Source: a virus
DNA length: 57,263 nucleotides
IMG/VR virus record: IMGVR_UViG_3300042114_000075
Span: 1-57,263 of that record
Strand: one strand, 5' to 3'
The position numbers and the translations under genes were made by a program. Below are positions 9,458-19,637 of the stretch, in pieces. Numbering within the stretch: position 1 is the first letter of the stretch; every line of letters begins with the position of its first letter. Below the pieces are notes generated by a model. The model did not search any database, was not told where the DNA came from, and saw only the letters and a list, made by a program, of their open reading frames with translations.

Positions 9458-9682
9458 ATGAACGACCCAATCATCTATACCGAACCATATGTGTTCGTTG
9501 ATGAAATATCTGGGACAACCAAATATACTGGTACGTCATCTAGTTTTTCTAATGCTGGTGAATCAATTTGGAGAATTAAAAAGGAATGGAAAGTCGGAAC
9601 GGTAACATATATGGGATTTCCAGATGGTAGCCAAGAATTTAAGTTCAAATGGAATGATAGAACAACATTAACATATATATAA
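9458..9682 (+). CDS. Small virion-type protein, paralogue of the next gene
   Basis: A 74-residue protein beginning MNDPIIYTEPYVFVDE. An in-frame GTG at 9443 would add five residues; ATG 9458 is preferred. Its core (YTGTSSSF...WRIKKEWKVG, then F-P-D-G-S...F-K-W-N-D-R...Y) aligns by eye with the gene that follows: Y-x-G-x-[ST], W-x-I-K-K, G, P-x-G, F-x-W-[DN]-[DE]-R and a final Y. No catalytic motif or membrane segment is visible. Given the fibre-gene setting it may be a small connector or adaptor of the tail. No function is assigned. Confidence 0.6.
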   Translation: MNDPIIYTEPYVFVDEISGTTKYTGTSSSFSNAGESIWRIKKEWKVGTVTYMGFPDGSQEFKFKWNDRTTLTYI

Positions 9683-9694
9683 AAACATAAAGAC

Positions 9695-9979
9695 ATGTTC
9701 GAAAATCAAACAGATATATCGGATTATCAAAATCCTAACATGGGTACTGCTGCTGGCAATCCAGCACCAACAATTGCACCAACAACGTTGATACATGAGT
9801 ATTCAGCTACTGAATATTATATTGGTATTTCTGTTAACAACAATAATACTGATGCAAACACATGGTCAATTAAAAAAATTCTGAAAACGGGTAACGTTTG
9901 GGCAACTACGCTCTATCCGTTTGGTAATCAAAATTATAATTTTGCATGGGATGAAAGGCTTAATTATATCTATCTTTAA
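9695..9979 (+). CDS. Small virion-type protein, paralogue of the previous gene
   Basis: A 94-residue protein in the same operon, 12 nt after its paralogue. The first 35 residues are Pro/Ala/Thr-rich and probably flexible. The rest repeats the pattern Y-I-G-I-S, WSIKKI, G-N-V, P-F-G-N, F-A-W-D-E-R and a C-terminal Y seen next door. The pair therefore arose by tandem duplication. A strong terminator follows, so the two genes form a short unit driven by the motif at 9420. Function unknown; a small structural or adaptor role is likely from context. Confidence 0.65.
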   Translation: MFENQTDISDYQNPNMGTAAGNPAPTIAPTTLIHEYSATEYYIGISVNNNNTDANTWSIKKILKTGNVWATTLYPFGNQNYNFAWDERLNYIYL

Positions 9980-10000
9980 CATATGAAATTTATAATATTG

Positions 10001-10035
10001 GGGGAGGAACAAAAATTCCTCCCTTTTCTTTTTCT
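10001..10035 (+). terminator. Rho-independent terminator
   Basis: GGGAGGAA (10002-10009), loop CAAAAA, TTCCTCCC (10016-10023), then TTTTCTTTTT. It is one of the most GC-rich stems in the window and precedes a late motif at 10063. Confidence 0.9.
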
Positions 10036-10062
10036 ATCTTATGCCAATTTACTTATTTAATA

Positions 10063-10071
10063 GTATTTATA
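10063..10071 (+). promoter_or_regulatory. GTATTTATA motif, candidate late promoter
   Basis: Begins 25 nt before ATG 10088 and 28 nt after the terminator. Confidence 0.58.
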
Positions 10072-10087
10072 ATTAAATGTTTATTAC

Positions 10088-11128
10088 ATGGCAACTTTCA
10101 CAGTAGATTTATTAACTGGCAACATATATTTATTTAATGGTGATTTTACTGGAAGTGGTAGTACACCAACTTCTGGCTCAACATATCCACAAGTTCAACT
10201 TTATGGTAATTTGCCTGCTGCTGGTATTGTGGGTGGTGAAATTTATGTAGTTAGACAAGGCACAAGTGGTGATGTTTTAAATAGAAAAAGTTCTGGTTTT
10301 TACTTTTCAACTGGTGCGGTTTGGAGATTTTTAGGTGACACGCCTGAATACTTTAAATCTGATGCATTCTTAGTATATGATAGCGTTAACTCAACAAAAG
10401 GATTGTCTTTTGTTACATCTGGTATTACAAGTGGCTTTAAGAAATTAACAGTACAAGATTCTGACGGTACGATTGCATACCTTTCAGATTTAAACACAAA
10501 AGTAGATGTTAGTGCATTTAATGACTATACTGGCACGACAGCACCAAACACATATGTATCTCAAACCACATTTAGTGGATATACGGGTACAACCCTATTA
10601 TTAATACAAAGTAAGCAAGATGTTTTGACTGCCGGTACGGGAATTTCAATTGCTGGTAATGTAATTAGTGTTACTGGAAGCAGTACAAGTATCAATAAAA
10701 GAATTCAAGTGGTTTGGACTGGTACTACAGCAACAACAAATGCTAATGTTGTTATTCCATTGGAAATTGTTTGGAATGTGATATCGGTCTCTGCTGATAC
10801 ATATTTATGGTCTGGTGGTTCTAATGTTTGGATTACGTCAGCAGGTACATATGAACTACAATATCATATAACATTGGTGAATGATACTGCGAACGAAACA
10901 CATAGTATTGGAGCAAATATATTGAAAAATGGTGTGGCGATACTAATTACTGCTGGTGCTGGAATTATTAGTGGTATTAGTGCAAGTGGTGAAATTTCGC
11001 TTCCACCGGTTGTATTAACATTTGCTGTTAATGATAAATTAGACTTAGCTGCGTTCAGAATTGGTGGCAGTGGTAATGCAAACTTAGTAAGTGGCTCAGT
11101 GTATTTAGTATTAAACAAACTAACTTAA
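10088..11128 (+). CDS. Tail-fibre protein with C1q/TNF-like C-terminal domain
   Basis: A 346-residue protein. The N-terminal half has a fibre-entry style (GGEIYVVRQGT, GAVWRFLGDTPE) followed by a TGTTAPNTY-type spacer also used in the giant fibre downstream. The C-terminal 140 residues start at about KRIQVVWTGTT and have the alternating strands WNVISVSADTYLWSGG, VWITSAGTYELQYHITL, HSIGANILKNG and a hydrophobic finish SVYLVLNKL. This resembles the jelly-roll C1q/TNF-like heads that cap some phage fibres and bind surface glycans. It is followed after 6 nt by the 2586-residue fibre gene, so the two are co-transcribed and may form successive parts of one long fibre. Attribution of the jelly roll is from pattern only. 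Confidence 0.7.
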   Translation: MATFTVDLLTGNIYLFNGDFTGSGSTPTSGSTYPQVQLYGNLPAAGIVGGEIYVVRQGTSGDVLNRKSSGFYFSTGAVWRFLGDTPEYFKSDAFLVYDSVNSTKGLSFVTSGITSGFKKLTVQDSDGTIAYLSDLNTKVDVSAFNDYTGTTAPNTYVSQTTFSGYTGTTLLLIQSKQDVLTAGTGISIAGNVISVTGSSTSINKRIQVVWTGTTATTNANVVIPLEIVWNVISVSADTYLWSGGSNVWITSAGTYELQYHITLVNDTANETHSIGANILKNGVAILITAGAGIISGISASGEISLPPVVLTFAVNDKLDLAAFRIGGSGNANLVSGSVYLVLNKLT

Positions 11129-11134
11129 TAAATT

Positions 11135-14100
11135 ATGCAACAATATTTTCTATACAACGCAATATATGGTAATACCATAGTGGGCAAGAGTAATACTTCA
11201 TACTCTCCTGTTCCACCATACGATGAACTTTACATTGATTTCACAACACCTGATATTCAGCCACTATATCTATATAGAGTAGATAGTGGATTAACGTCAA
11301 TCATTGTTAATAGTCAAGATAATATTAATTCATATTTGGGTTCAAGTGGATTTACACATTCTGTTGATAGTAATGTGACATATGGGGAATTTACTGCAAA
11401 TACTACAACACAAAATGCTAAAATCGATGCATTAAGTGCATATACTACAACTGCTGGCTTACAACAAATCACAGCAATTAGTGCTACTACAACTATTGAA
11501 AGTACGTTTATTGGTGGTATTAAAACAGGTCACATCAGACCTACTGGTAATACCACAACTGCTATTCAAATTAGAAATGCAAGCGGTATTCCTATTATAA
11601 ATGTTGATTCTGTCAGTGGATTTACTGGCTTTAAAACAACAACACCATTAGGTCTTGTACATGCATATGGTACAGATGTGAATGGTAAAACACAGTCAAA
11701 TGCATTTATTATTGATGGTCTTTCAACAGCAGATAAAGATATTCAATGGGCAGAAAATGGTGTACCAAAATGGCTTGCAGAGATATATAGAAACGAAGAT
11801 GCTAAATTTTGGTATTTATATAATGTTGAAGACGATAATAGTCCAATTGTAATATCTGAAACAGGTCGTGTAGGTATTAATAACCCAAGTGATGTTCTGG
11901 ATTATCACTCGATTATGATTAATGGAGGTCTTGATGACTTGGTGGTTAGTGGATTATTTACACAGAGCTATAATGTTATTTTTGTTATTGAAATTGATTC
12001 AATTACTGGTATTACCGATACGTTCAAATGGAAAATTAGTGATGATGGTGGCAATACTTATGGTGCTTGGTCAGCATCAAGTGGATGTACTACTGGTGCA
12101 ACAACCATTATTTATGGTGTTGGTGTAGCGTTTGAAAATGTTACAGGACATACATTAGGAACTTCTTGGACATTTGTTGGATTTTCTCAACTTCCACTTG
12201 GTACGTTTGTAATATCACCAGTGGGATTAACAGAAGTATTATATAGCTTAGACTATACAACACCAACAATATCATATATCGATATTACTGGAAATATGAA
12301 TAGTAGTAATTTCGGTAATCTTATTACTATTTTCCCTACTGGTAGTACAGTAACTGCTATGTATAGTGGAACAAGAGTTCCGATTGATTCACTATATTTA
12401 AATTTAATAACGGCAGGTGCTGGTATTCAATTAGTTGCCGAATATTGGAATGGTAGTAGCTGGATTGTTATTGATGATGTGGTTAACAATTATAAAGACG
12501 GTACGTTTAATTTAACACGTTCTGGAGCAATTGCATGGGAAGCATCTACTTTGGGTGGTTGGATTCCCGCATATATGCAAGATTTGGTTGTGGATGAACA
12601 CGAATTATATTGGCTAAGAGCAAGAACCACTACAAGTCCAACAATTTCGCCAGTTGTGAATAGTTTGGCAAGAGGTGGTGATGTTAGATTAGGAGTAATG
12701 ACCTCTCCATTTGATGTTAAACCAAGTTTTTTTGTTGATAGTTTAGGAAGAACATCAATCGGTGGTGGTAATATCACTGGTAAGAATCTATTACAAATAA
12801 ATAAAAGCTATAATGTACCACCACCAACTGCTTTTCCAAGTCTTGTTGAAATAGATAGTGAAGATAGTGGTGCTGCGGATTTAAAAATCAGACTTTCATC
12901 TGACGATAATATTGGTGCTGGTATTGTTTTAGGTAATTCAAGAGGTACATTGGCTAATCAGACTAACGCAGTTAACGGTGATGAAACAGGACATTTAATA
13001 TTTAGAATATATGCTGGTAGTGTCCCCTTTAACTCGGGTAGTATTATTGGTAGATATCTTGGTGATGGAAATACTAAAAAATCTGCACTAATTCTATCAT
13101 CATATAATGATACAACATCTATTGAAACGATTAGACTACAGGGTGAACGTGTTGGTTTTGGTGGTGTTTCATCACCAACAGCAATCATACATATTACTGG
13201 TGGTACTACAAGTATTGCTCCACTGAGGTTTACAAGTGGTGCATTATTGTCTTCACCACAAACTGGTGGAGTAGAGTTTGATGGAAGTCAATGGTATGGC
13301 ACTACTGGAACTACAAGAAATACATTCGCATTTCTTGAAAGTCCTGTTTTTATTGGAATGCCAGAATTTCCTTCTGGAACAACATTTGCACAGGGTTTGA
13401 CGACATGCTCAATCAGACCATTGGTTGATAGCGTATGTTCAATACATATACGTAAAGCCAATAATATAACTCCAATTGTTACTTTTAATACACTTAGTGG
13501 CTTTACTGGCTTTGGTAAAACGCCTGATGCTTTGGTTAATTTATATGGTACTGATACATATCAAGATGCTGGTTGGAATTATCAAACAAATGGCGTAAGA
13601 CTTGATGGTTGTTTTGCCAGCGATAAAGATATTCAATGGTACAGTGAGGGTCAACCTAAATTCACAGCACAAATATATAGATGTGAAGATGGTAAATATT
13701 GGTATTTAAGTAGTCCACAAGGTAAAGTAAATCAGTTGACTGTTTCTGAAACGGGTAGGGTTGGTATTAACAATCAGAGTAATATCATGACTTATCATGC
13801 TATATTGGAAAATGGTGGTCCTAATGATATTGGTGTTGGTGGATTTTATACACAAAATTATACAACAGTATATCAAATTGAAATTGATGGTATTACTGGT
13901 ATAACAGATACATTTAAATGGAGAAAAAGTACTGATGAGGGACAGATATTTAATTCATGGTCACCTTCAAGTGGCTGTACTACTGGTACTACTGAATTAG
14001 AATACGGTGTAACAATTCAATTTGATAGTGTTATTGGACATACTCTGGGTACAAGATTTATTTTTACAGCGTTTGCTCAATTACCTGTTGGTTCATTGGT

Positions 14101-17100
14101 TGTGACTCCAAATAGTTTTACAGAAGTTCAAACTACTATTGATTATACTATTAGTGGCTCAACTGTGTATAATGATGTAACAGCAGAAGCAAATAGTAGT
14201 ACGTTTGGCTTGAATATTAAAATATTTGAAACAGGCACAACTGATAGTGCAATATATTTTGGTACGCTTGATAAATTAAATTCAATATTTGTAAATTTAT
14301 CACAGTTTGGTGTTGGTGTTACACTTATTGTAGAATATTGGACTGGTAGTGTTTGGGAAAATCTATCATTACTCAATAACTCATATATCGATGATACGGT
14401 GGATTTAACTAAAAGTGGTGCTGTTACTTGGGAAACCGGTTCAATGATAAATTGGATTCCAGCATATATGCCAAATTTAGTTGAAGATGGTTATCTGTTG
14501 TATTGGATAAGATTGAGAACATCAACCAACCCAACAGTATCACCAATTGCAATTAGTTTTGCAAGAAATGGAAAATATAGAATTGCTGTATTGTCGTCAC
14601 CATCAGATTTTAAACCAAGTTTCTATGTAGATAGTCTTGGTAGAACAAATGTTGGGGGTGGAAACATTACGGGTTGTAATTTATTACAAATAAATAAGGA
14701 TTACAACATGAAGACTGTGTCATTGGGTCGTAATAATTTAGTTGAAATTGACTCAAATTGTGCAGAAACTGTTGACTTAAAGATTAAATTATCTTCGAAT
14801 GATGCTTATAGCGGTGGTTTAACAATCGTTAAAACAAGGGGATGTTTGGCTTGTGCTTGTGATGTTCAATATAATGACATTCTTGGACATCTTGACTATC
14901 GTGCACAGGTTAATAATGCTGGTGGTAGCTTTAGCTGTATTTCATCACAATATAAAGGTAATGGCATTACGTGCTTTGCTGATTTGGTGTTTAGTACTGC
15001 TGGTGGTGGTTTTTCTGCTGAAAAAGTTAGAATAACTTCAAGTGGCACAACTGGTTTTGGTATTTCACCTACTGCTGTTATTCATGTAAAAGCAGGTACA
15101 ACAAGTATTGCTCCACTAAGATTTACAAGTGGTGCATTATTGACTTCACCACAATCAGGTGCTGTTGAGTTCTTAAGTGATAAATTTTATGGTACTACTA
15201 CTGGTGGTACAAGAAATACTTTCGCTTTCCTTGAAAGTCCACAATTTACTGGTGCTCCTAACTTACCTGTTGGAACAACATTAAATTCTCAGAGTTTATG
15301 TAATTACATCTTAACTTCTGGTGGTACAAACAATAGTGTGTTGTTAAATAAAGCTACTTTTGCTACATATACTGGCACAACTGCTCCTGCAACATATAAA
15401 ACAATTGCAAGCGTTGATTATTATACTGGCACAACTGCTCCTGCAACATATTTAACGAAAACTGTTTTTAACGCATTTACAGGAAGTACAGTACCAATTG
15501 TAAGCGTTGTAATTACTGGTGCTACAAATGGTTTAAATAAGCCAACTGTGCATAACGTTGAATTAGGTGGTAGCTTAACTAAAAATACTGTAATTACTGG
15601 TAGTACTTTCGATTTAACATTAAGCCCAAAAGCACTAAATCTACGTGCTGCTAATGGTGTTAGTGTTTGTGATGATAGTACAGCCGGTATTTGTATTCAC
15701 ACCAATGGTGGTAATATTGATATTAGAGGTAATAATGCCGTTAATATCGAAAAAACTAAATTAGTTTTAGGTGATACATTGGCTGCATTTACTGATAGTA
15801 GAGCAGTACCTGTTGGCATTCAATATAATGGTGATTATTCGGCTTCATATACAGCACGTTCACTTGTAGATAAAGCATATGTTGATGCTAATACTGGTGG
15901 TGGTGGACTTATAATAAAAACTGCCGTTACATTAGCGACAACTGGAAATTCTGGATTATCTGGATTAACCATAATTGATAGTATTCAGACAATGGCTGGT
16001 ATGAGAGTATTGGTGAAGAACCAAATTAATGGTGCTGATAATGGAGTATATTCTGCAAGTACTGGTACTTGGGGTCGTACATCTGACTTTGACCAAGATA
16101 TTGAAGTTGTAAATGGTTCATATTTCTATGTAATCACAGGTGCTACTAATGCAAGAAGTGCTTGGGTGTTAACAACACCAAACCCTATAACTGTTGGTGT
16201 GACTTTATTAACGTTTACTTTATTTAATACAGAATCGGGTGTTGTTGAAGGTAATGGAATATGCATTACACAATCAGGAGGAAATTATAATATTGCAGTT
16301 AAAACACCCCCTAATTCAAGTCTATGTACTGATAATAGTGGATTATATATAAACTGCGCAATTGCTGGAATTGGTTTGACTTATAATACTGGTGTATTGA
16401 ATGTTAATGGTTCTGCGCTTGCTGGCAATTCAATTTCTTGGACGGGTAATACTTTTAATGTTGACACTACTACTGGTACGTTGAACACTGCATTAAATTC
16501 TAAAACTAATGTTAGTGTATTTAATTCATTTACTGGTACAACACAAACATTGTATAATAACACACTAGAACCAACTGGATTTATAAATCAACAGAATTTA
16601 GATGTTACTTATAGTGTTGCTAATCGTACAATCAATATAACTGCAACAACTGGAACTATCCAATATTATTGGAGAGGTATTCTTCATGACCTTGGAACTT
16701 CATGGACTTCAACAGCACACACTAATGATTTGCAGGGATGGTATTTATATTCAACCGATGGTGATAATATTGTTTGGTCAACTGCTGATTGGAAATTTAG
16801 TGATTTACAAGTTGCAAGTCGTCAACCTAATGTGACATTTGGACTGAAAGAAATTCATGGTACTATGCCATATAGCGTTCATGAAGAACTTCACGATATT
16901 ATTGGAACATATGTTAATGCAGGATTCGGATTAACTTTTGGTAGCTATACCATACAACCTGCTGTGCCAAATAATGGTGACAATACTCCTTCATTTGATT
17001 CTGGTGTTATTCAGGATGAAGACTTACATACTGCAATTGCCGCATGGAATCAGGGTAGCTATACATTAGCATATTTTCCAAATACCACAAATGTTGTATT

Positions 17101-18895
17101 TGAGACAGGCGTAACTTCTATTTTTAAAACAGGTACAACATATCCACTAATTAATTCGTGGAACGGTGGTGTATTTAGTAATGTTGAAATGACAGATGGT
17201 TATTTTGCTAACTGGTATGCGTTTAGAATTCCCGTAACATCCGATGCTCATAGTCAAACATATCGTTTATTCATTGTTCAACCACAATATGAATATACTA
17301 CACTTTTATCTGCACAAGGCGAAAGCATTACATCACTACAATTAGATGGCTTGAAAAATAATTTTGATGAATATGTTCCTGTTGAAAGAATTACAATGGG
17401 TGCAAATGTTAATTATAGCGGTGCTACTGGTAGAGTTCGTATTGAAGCCGAAGGCATTTTGGTTGCAAATAAGTTTGGACGAGTTGGTAATATTGTTGGA
17501 GTTGGTACTACTGCTTCAAATGTTAGTGTTATGCCAACATCACCTTTCACAAGTACAAACTTACAAGGATTATCTGATGAATATGCTGCTGCGATAACCG
17601 CAAGATTAACTACAAGTAGTTTCAATTCATTTACTGGTACAACATTACCCGCAAACTATTACAATAAGGCTCAAATTAATGCATATACTGGTGCAACTGC
17701 AACAGCCATCAGTTTGAAAGCACCAATTACAAGTCCTACTTTCTTGGTAAGCGCAAATGCACCTAATCCTGCATTAAATGATAAGAGTACCCGCATTGCA
17801 ACAACATGCTGGTATTCATGTCAGTGTGCAACTGCGTTACCATTAATGGATGGAACTGCTAATGTTGGAACATCATTATTGTGGACTAAACAAGACCACG
17901 TACACCCAAGTGATACTTCAAGACTATCTACTACTTCATTCGCTACATATAGTGGTACAACTGCTCCTGCAGCATTTGCAACTAAAGCTTTTGTAAGCAA
18001 CTATACTGGCACAACTGCACCTGCAACTTATTTGAGTAAAACTGATTTTAACACATATTCTGGCACAACTGTACCAAATACTTATTATAATAAGATATGT
18101 ATTAATGCATATACTGCTTCAACTGCAACTGCAATTAACTTAAAAGCACCAATTACAAGTCCTACTTTCTTAGTAAGTGCAAGGTCAGTTACACCTATTG
18201 TTAACGATAATAGTACATGTATTGCTACTACTGCTTGGTATATTGGTCAGGGTGGTACTGCAACTCCGTTAATGGATAATATTGGTGCATGTGGTACATC
18301 AAACTTGTTTGCACGCCAAGACCATGTACATCCAAGTGATACTTCAAGGGTGGCAAAGTCTGGTGATACAATGACAGGTGCGTTGATAATAAACTCAGAT
18401 TTAACGGTAACTGGTGTTACTAAATTGGGTAATGTTACTCCAGATGTCAATCAACAGAATTTTACTGTTATTGATGTAACAACAAATAAAATAGCAGATA
18501 GTGGTACTAAGTTCCATGTTTATGGTAGTGAATATCAACTTGCAAGTGATTTGACAAGTACTTCAACAACAAGTTTAAGTCCTGTCATTAAAGTAACAAT
18601 GACAACCACAAGTTTACCTGCTGGTACGTATAAGATTGTTGTGCATTGGGTGTGGAGTCGTAATACAACATCAACTTCAGCAAGATTTGATGTTACTATT
18701 GGTGGTATTGCACAAGGTACAAGACCGACAATGGAAATGGAATCAGGTGATGTTACTGACATTAGACCTGAAACCAGAATATTTTATAAAGCACTTTCAG
18801 GAGTTAATACTATAGAGTTTAGACATTGGGCAGAAAACGTTGGAAATTCTACAGTTACCTCAGACGCAACAATTGAATTAATTAGAGTAACATAA
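11135..18895 (+). CDS. Giant tail-fibre/adhesin protein (2586 aa)
   Basis: The largest gene here. Two imperfect copies of a roughly 390-residue module lie at about residues 173-560 and 800-1190: each begins Y-G-T-D, has S-D/A-D-KDIQW, WYL, SETGRVGINN, ITGITDTFKW, SGCTTG, GHTLGT, WIPAYM, YW-L/I-R and ends G-G-G-N-I-T-G followed by LLQIN. Next come YTGTTAPATY spacers, a module with AGMRVLVKNQINGADNG and SAWVLTT that is widespread in phage fibres (about 1610-1700), then two ALPLMDG/ATPLMDN...QDHVHPSDTSR motifs, also typical of fibres. The last 140 residues form a beta-rich tip (SLPAGTYKIVVHWVW, IEFRHWAEN). It most likely forms a long trimeric side fibre. Start ATG 11135 follows the previous gene by 6 nt. 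No enzymatic motif is seen. Confidence 0.78.
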   Translation: MQQYFLYNAIYGNTIVGKSNTSYSPVPPYDELYIDFTTPDIQPLYLYRVDSGLTSIIVNSQDNINSYLGSSGFTHSVDSNVTYGEFTANTTTQNAKIDALSAYTTTAGLQQITAISATTTIESTFIGGIKTGHIRPTGNTTTAIQIRNASGIPIINVDSVSGFTGFKTTTPLGLVHAYGTDVNGKTQSNAFIIDGLSTADKDIQWAENGVPKWLAEIYRNEDAKFWYLYNVEDDNSPIVISETGRVGINNPSDVLDYHSIMINGGLDDLVVSGLFTQSYNVIFVIEIDSITGITDTFKWKISDDGGNTYGAWSASSGCTTGATTIIYGVGVAFENVTGHTLGTSWTFVGFSQLPLGTFVISPVGLTEVLYSLDYTTPTISYIDITGNMNSSNFGNLITIFPTGSTVTAMYSGTRVPIDSLYLNLITAGAGIQLVAEYWNGSSWIVIDDVVNNYKDGTFNLTRSGAIAWEASTLGGWIPAYMQDLVVDEHELYWLRARTTTSPTISPVVNSLARGGDVRLGVMTSPFDVKPSFFVDSLGRTSIGGGNITGKNLLQINKSYNVPPPTAFPSLVEIDSEDSGAADLKIRLSSDDNIGAGIVLGNSRGTLANQTNAVNGDETGHLIFRIYAGSVPFNSGSIIGRYLGDGNTKKSALILSSYNDTTSIETIRLQGERVGFGGVSSPTAIIHITGGTTSIAPLRFTSGALLSSPQTGGVEFDGSQWYGTTGTTRNTFAFLESPVFIGMPEFPSGTTFAQGLTTCSIRPLVDSVCSIHIRKANNITPIVTFNTLSGFTGFGKTPDALVNLYGTDTYQDAGWNYQTNGVRLDGCFASDKDIQWYSEGQPKFTAQIYRCEDGKYWYLSSPQGKVNQLTVSETGRVGINNQSNIMTYHAILENGGPNDIGVGGFYTQNYTTVYQIEIDGITGITDTFKWRKSTDEGQIFNSWSPSSGCTTGTTELEYGVTIQFDSVIGHTLGTRFIFTAFAQLPVGSLVVTPNSFTEVQTTIDYTISGSTVYNDVTAEANSSTFGLNIKIFETGTTDSAIYFGTLDKLNSIFVNLSQFGVGVTLIVEYWTGSVWENLSLLNNSYIDDTVDLTKSGAVTWETGSMINWIPAYMPNLVEDGYLLYWIRLRTSTNPTVSPIAISFARNGKYRIAVLSSPSDFKPSFYVDSLGRTNVGGGNITGCNLLQINKDYNMKTVSLGRNNLVEIDSNCAETVDLKIKLSSNDAYSGGLTIVKTRGCLACACDVQYNDILGHLDYRAQVNNAGGSFSCISSQYKGNGITCFADLVFSTAGGGFSAEKVRITSSGTTGFGISPTAVIHVKAGTTSIAPLRFTSGALLTSPQSGAVEFLSDKFYGTTTGGTRNTFAFLESPQFTGAPNLPVGTTLNSQSLCNYILTSGGTNNSVLLNKATFATYTGTTAPATYKTIASVDYYTGTTAPATYLTKTVFNAFTGSTVPIVSVVITGATNGLNKPTVHNVELGGSLTKNTVITGSTFDLTLSPKALNLRAANGVSVCDDSTAGICIHTNGGNIDIRGNNAVNIEKTKLVLGDTLAAFTDSRAVPVGIQYNGDYSASYTARSLVDKAYVDANTGGGGLIIKTAVTLATTGNSGLSGLTIIDSIQTMAGMRVLVKNQINGADNGVYSASTGTWGRTSDFDQDIEVVNGSYFYVITGATNARSAWVLTTPNPITVGVTLLTFTLFNTESGVVEGNGICITQSGGNYNIAVKTPPNSSLCTDNSGLYINCAIAGIGLTYNTGVLNVNGSALAGNSISWTGNTFNVDTTTGTLNTALNSKTNVSVFNSFTGTTQTLYNNTLEPTGFINQQNLDVTYSVANRTINITATTGTIQYYWRGILHDLGTSWTSTAHTNDLQGWYLYSTDGDNIVWSTADWKFSDLQVASRQPNVTFGLKEIHGTMPYSVHEELHDIIGTYVNAGFGLTFGSYTIQPAVPNNGDNTPSFDSGVIQDEDLHTAIAAWNQGSYTLAYFPNTTNVVFETGVTSIFKTGTTYPLINSWNGGVFSNVEMTDGYFANWYAFRIPVTSDAHSQTYRLFIVQPQYEYTTLLSAQGESITSLQLDGLKNNFDEYVPVERITMGANVNYSGATGRVRIEAEGILVANKFGRVGNIVGVGTTASNVSVMPTSPFTSTNLQGLSDEYAAAITARLTTSSFNSFTGTTLPANYYNKAQINAYTGATATAISLKAPITSPTFLVSANAPNPALNDKSTRIATTCWYSCQCATALPLMDGTANVGTSLLWTKQDHVHPSDTSRLSTTSFATYSGTTAPAAFATKAFVSNYTGTTAPATYLSKTDFNTYSGTTVPNTYYNKICINAYTASTATAINLKAPITSPTFLVSARSVTPIVNDNSTCIATTAWYIGQGGTATPLMDNIGACGTSNLFARQDHVHPSDTSRVAKSGDTMTGALIINSDLTVTGVTKLGNVTPDVNQQNFTVIDVTTNKIADSGTKFHVYGSEYQLASDLTSTSTTSLSPVIKVTMTTTSLPAGTYKIVVHWVWSRNTTSTSARFDVTIGGIAQGTRPTMEMESGDVTDIRPETRIFYKALSGVNTIEFRHWAENVGNSTVTSDATIELIRVT
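11652..12815 (+). repeat. First copy of 1.17-kb internal duplication in the giant fibre gene
   Basis: It corresponds to a second copy at about 13533-14707. The copies agree in module order and key motifs at protein level but have drifted at DNA level, so the duplication is old. Confidence 0.75.
13533..14707 (+). repeat. Second copy of the 1.17-kb internal duplication
   Basis: It pairs with about 11652-12815. This copy contains more cysteine (GCFASD, YRCEDG, SNCAET, TRGCLACACD), as do the other cysteine-rich fibre parts. Confidence 0.75.
15368..15451 (+). repeat. 54-nt-period direct repeat (TGTTAPATY spacer module)
   Basis: A 30-nt identical segment at 15368-15397 recurs at 15422-15451. Each 18-residue unit contains Y-T-G-T-T-A-P-A-T-Y. 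Diverged units recur at about 17940-18080 and in the gene at 10088, which suggests a portable fibre-shaft spacer spread by recombination. Confidence 0.8.
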
Positions 18896-18905
18896 AAAAT
18901 ATTAT

Positions 18906-19613
18906 ATGAAAAAATATTTGTTAGCATATCAAATAAGTGGTCAAACAGTCGGAATTGATATTAAGTCATGGAATACTGATGACCTCAACAATAAAGCACC
19001 ATTTATGATTATTAATAGTGGTGATACAATTCCTGTTGGCTATGCCAACATATCTTCAATTGTCAATTGGGATAGTTTTGGTGAAGGCTATGCCAATGAC
19101 TATTTGGTTGTTCGTTTTGAAATAAAAGCATTGTTACTTGAAAAAGGTTGGGCAAATCTAACTAATACTGAAAAAGATTTATGCATAAAGCACTATGTTG
19201 GTGATACTACCGATGCTGTTATTTATTTAATGGGTAATGGCTATCCACAAGAAATGGCACAGGGATTTGTTTTACAAGCTTGGCATAAATATCATGCTAA
19301 ACTGCTTGAAGCCTGTCAGCAAAGACTATATTACTTAAAATTTATTGCACCACAATTCTTATCGTTAGAAGATAGTGAAAAACTATTTGATAATGCACAG
19401 ATGTTAATCTATGAATTTACTCAATTAGGTCGCTTTGGTCTTGCAAATGGTGATAAGAAGTCTGGAATTGTCGACTATTTAATGTCAACAAATGCCTATG
19501 TTGGCGTAGGTATGGAAGAAAGTGGTATTACCCTACTTCAAGGAACTTGGGATTATTTTAGAAATGAGTTAATTAAAATAACGATGTATGGTATTTATAC
19601 TAAATATCAATAA
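18906..19613 (+). CDS. Protein of unknown function, fibre operon
   Basis: A 235-residue protein starting 10 nt after the giant fibre. The first 75 residues are mixed strand (KYLLAYQISGQTVGIDIKSW, IPVGYANISSIVNWDSFG); the remainder looks helical and includes LCIKHYVG, AQGFVLQAWHKYHAKLLEACQQRLYYLKFI and a C-terminal WDYFRNELIKITMYGIYTKY. No catalytic signature, signal peptide or membrane segment is apparent. The Gln/Tyr-rich helical part could pack against fibre subunits, so a fibre attachment or assembly role is possible. The position directly between a fibre gene and a holin candidate is the only functional clue. Confidence 0.6.
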   Translation: MKKYLLAYQISGQTVGIDIKSWNTDDLNNKAPFMIINSGDTIPVGYANISSIVNWDSFGEGYANDYLVVRFEIKALLLEKGWANLTNTEKDLCIKHYVGDTTDAVIYLMGNGYPQEMAQGFVLQAWHKYHAKLLEACQQRLYYLKFIAPQFLSLEDSEKLFDNAQMLIYEFTQLGRFGLANGDKKSGIVDYLMSTNAYVGVGMEESGITLLQGTWDYFRNELIKITMYGIYTKYQ

Positions 19614-19637
19614 CAATTATTAAATAAAAACAAGCAT

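Noticed and set aside
2609-18895. Diversity-generating retroelement acting on the fibre genes
   Set aside because: No reverse transcriptase or template repeat is visible, and variation is spread through all repeats and not confined to a C-terminal variable region.
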